Source of the DNA: Thalassotalea mangrovi | Lineage (GTDB): Bacteria > Pseudomonadota > Gammaproteobacteria > Enterobacterales > Alteromonadaceae | Length of the DNA stretch: 64,000 nucleotides | Assembly (NCBI RefSeq): GCF_005116735.1 | Contig: NZ_SWDB01000007.1 | Span: 124,001 to 188,000 of the forward strand | Reading direction: 5' to 3' | Shown: piece by piece, positions 62,418 to 64,000 of the stretch | Layout of the letters: every line of letters starts with the position of its first letter | Numbering within the stretch: position 1 is the first letter of the stretch | Program-made: the position numbers and the translations under genes | The notes under the pieces: generated by a model | Told to the model about the DNA's origin: nothing | The model's database searches: none | The model's input: the letters and a program-made list of their open reading frames with translations, nothing else

Positions 62418-63827
62418 ATGCAGTATGCCGAAGCGTTAAAAGATTCAAAATATGGTTCAGTGTGGCTCGATTCGCCGGATCGCCCTGAACCAGAACCTGC
62501 TTTGGAAGAGAATACTACCTGCGAGTTATTAGTGGTCGGTGGCGGGTTCACCGGCCTTTGGGGTGCTTTACAGGCTAAGGAGCGTCGCCCCGACTTAGAC
62601 ATTATTCTGGTGGAAAAAACCTTTGTTGCCGACGGCGCTTCAGGCCGTAATGGAGGTTTTTTAAGTGCCGATCTCGCTCACGGTGAGGCGAATACTGAAC
62701 ATCATTTTCCCGGTGAAGAAGAGCTGCTCTATGAACTGGGCAAGCAAAACCTCAGGGAGATGCTGGCCACCTTCAAAAAATATAATATCGATGCCCATTA
62801 TGAATGCGTCGGCGAGACTGAGGTTGCTGTTGATGATGCCCAGGTCGAAGAACTTCGTGAATACTACGAAGAAGAAAAAGCCGCCGGCGAAGACGTAACC
62901 TGGTTTGACGAAGAGGAAATGCAGGAGCAGGTTAAATCACCGACCTACAAGGCGGGCCTGCTGTTTCACAATGGCCTGGATGGCACCGTGAATCCGGCAA
63001 GAATCTGTTGGGGTCTGAAACAGGTGTTGCTTGATCTTGGCGTCCGTATTTTCGAGCATACCCCGGTTGATAAGTTATTACCTCGTTCCCGGCAACGGAT
63101 GAAAGCATTTTGTCCCAATGGCATTATCACCTGCAAGAAAGTTCTGATGGCGACTAATGCGTTTCGCTCGCCGGTACGTAAAATCCGCAAATCCATTATT
63201 CCGGTCTGGGATTATCAAATCGCTACCGAGCCCCTGACTCAGGAACAGTTGGAGATGATTGGCTGGGACAAATTCCACCATGCGTTAGGGGAATTTAATA
63301 ATATGTTCCACTATTATCGACTGACCAAAGACAAGCGTATTACCTGGGGCGGTGGTGGTGCCGTTAGGTATTATTACAATAAAAATATATCCCGACGCGA
63401 TTGTGCGGATGTACCGGAGGCATTCGAACAGTTAGCGGAAGAGTTTTTTGAAACCTTCCCGCAACTTGAGGGCATCAAATTTACCCATCGCTGGAGCGGT
63501 ATTATTGCCACCTCGACCCGGTTTTGTATGGTGCCTGGTACCGCTTATGATGGCCGAGTCGCCTGGGCGGTCGGCTACACGGGACTGGGAGTCGGCGCAT
63601 CGCGCTTTGGAGCTCGTATTGCAATCGAGCTGCTTGGCTACGATCCCTCAGACATACTTAATCTGCAATTGGTCCAGAAAAAGCCGATGCCATGGGCACC
63701 TGAGCCGCTTCGCTGGATTGGCGTGCAGCTAACCCACGCAGCACTGGTTCGAGCGGATAAAAATAATGGTAAACGTGGTCTGTGGCTGAAGTTGCTGGAC
63801 AAGTTAAACCTAGGTTTTACCTGCTAA
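62418..63827 (+). CDS. FAD-dependent amine/amino acid oxidoreductase (DAO fold)
   Basis: Flavoprotein with the dinucleotide motif LLVVGGGFTGLWGAL at about 36-50 and DGASGRNGGFLSADLAHG, as in gamma-glutamylputrescine oxidase (PuuB) and related DAO-family enzymes. The C-terminal FAD contact reads VGYTGLGVGASRFGA. Length 469 is a little longer than PuuB. No membrane segment or signal peptide is seen. As last gene in the operon, it likely oxidises an amine to the aldehyde used by the adjacent dehydrogenase; the exact substrate cannot be read from sequence. Confidence 0.85.
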   Translation: MQYAEALKDSKYGSVWLDSPDRPEPEPALEENTTCELLVVGGGFTGLWGALQAKERRPDLDIILVEKTFVADGASGRNGGFLSADLAHGEANTEHHFPGEEELLYELGKQNLREMLATFKKYNIDAHYECVGETEVAVDDAQVEELREYYEEEKAAGEDVTWFDEEEMQEQVKSPTYKAGLLFHNGLDGTVNPARICWGLKQVLLDLGVRIFEHTPVDKLLPRSRQRMKAFCPNGIITCKKVLMATNAFRSPVRKIRKSIIPVWDYQIATEPLTQEQLEMIGWDKFHHALGEFNNMFHYYRLTKDKRITWGGGGAVRYYYNKNISRRDCADVPEAFEQLAEEFFETFPQLEGIKFTHRWSGIIATSTRFCMVPGTAYDGRVAWAVGYTGLGVGASRFGARIAIELLGYDPSDILNLQLVQKKPMPWAPEPLRWIGVQLTHAALVRADKNNGKRGLWLKLLDKLNLGFTC

Positions 63828-63830
63828 ATC

Positions 63831-63859
63831 AAAAAGGGCCGGAGATACCGGCCCTTTTT
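63831..63859. terminator. Terminator ending the catabolic operon
   Basis: AAAAAGGGCCGG (63831-63842), loop AGATA, CCGGCCCTTTTT (63848-63859). A strong stem with A and T runs on the two sides, so it can act in both directions. It lies directly after the last stop codon. Confidence 0.95.
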
Positions 63860-63948
63860 GCGTTTAAGGGTGTCTGAAGGAGACAAAACTTTCGGCTTTA
63901 GTAAAAGGCCGTTCGCCTCCGAGACCTGAAACCTGAAACCGGAATCCT

Positions 63949-63980
63949 TGCACCGTCGTGATCTGCAGTGAGACGGTGCA
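63949..63980. repeat. Inverted repeat TGCACCGTC/GACGGTGCA
   Basis: A perfect 9-bp inverted repeat (63949-63957 and 63972-63980) encloses GTGATCTGCAGTGA. It sits in the last 140 bases, which hold no gene, and is followed by an AT-rich stretch. It might be an operator for a gene beyond the window edge or the base of a structured leader. Confidence 0.45.
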
Positions 63981-64000
63981 GAATATTTAATTTAAATCCC

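Overview
The window looks like chromosomal DNA of a marine gammaproteobacterium of the Alteromonadales type. Three things point there: long blocks follow E. coli gene order (orn/rsgA/psd; queG/nnr/tsaE/amiB/mutL/miaA/hfq/hflX/hflK/hflC/yjeT/purA; metJ/metB/metL/metF; argE/argCBFGH; mrcA/pilMNOPQ/aroKB/dam), MetJ is almost identical to the enteric repressor over its N-terminal two thirds, and argH is fused to an ArgA-type acetyltransferase, as in alteromonads, vibrios and Moritella. Most of the sequence is housekeeping DNA with tight operons.

Layout. (1) 1-11923: a complete type II secretion operon gspCDEFGHIJKLMN on the + strand. (2) 11920-14660, - strand: rsgA, psd and a glycerophosphodiester phosphodiesterase. 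(3) 14811-17191: orn and a two-TM protein with a C-terminal fold resembling an HPt domain that lacks the phospho-accepting His. (4) 17192-18321: a small island foreign to the conserved gene order, holding a 95-residue membrane protein interrupted at a T6G run, a second membrane protein, and a tandem array of hairpins with constant linkers and variable stems. (5) 18322-31309: queG (-), then the nnr-tsaE-amiB-mutL-miaA-hfq-hflXKC-DUF2065-purA block. (6) 31584-37897: malic enzyme, metJ (-), and metB-metL-metF under tandem Met boxes. (7) 37939-45315: argE (-) divergent from argCBFG-argH(A), with Arg boxes between. (8) 45395-55787: mrcA (-) divergent from pilMNOPQ, then aroK, aroB and dam, with damX missing. 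(9) 55819-63827: a DUF2970 protein, a LysR regulator and a divergent catabolic operon (omega-amino acid aminotransferase, methylmalonate/malonate semialdehyde dehydrogenase, cupin, ALDH10-like aminoaldehyde dehydrogenase, DAO-type flavoprotein) that could carry a terminal diamine or aminoaldehyde through beta-alanine to acetyl-CoA.

The least explained objects are the hairpin array at 18165-18320, the 95-residue protein at 17301-17587 whose 11-residue repeat continues in phase across a -1 frame change at a T-TTT-TTG heptamer, the Asn-rich repeat inside GspK, and the pseudo-HPt protein. All functional calls come from reading motifs and gene order; no database search was run.
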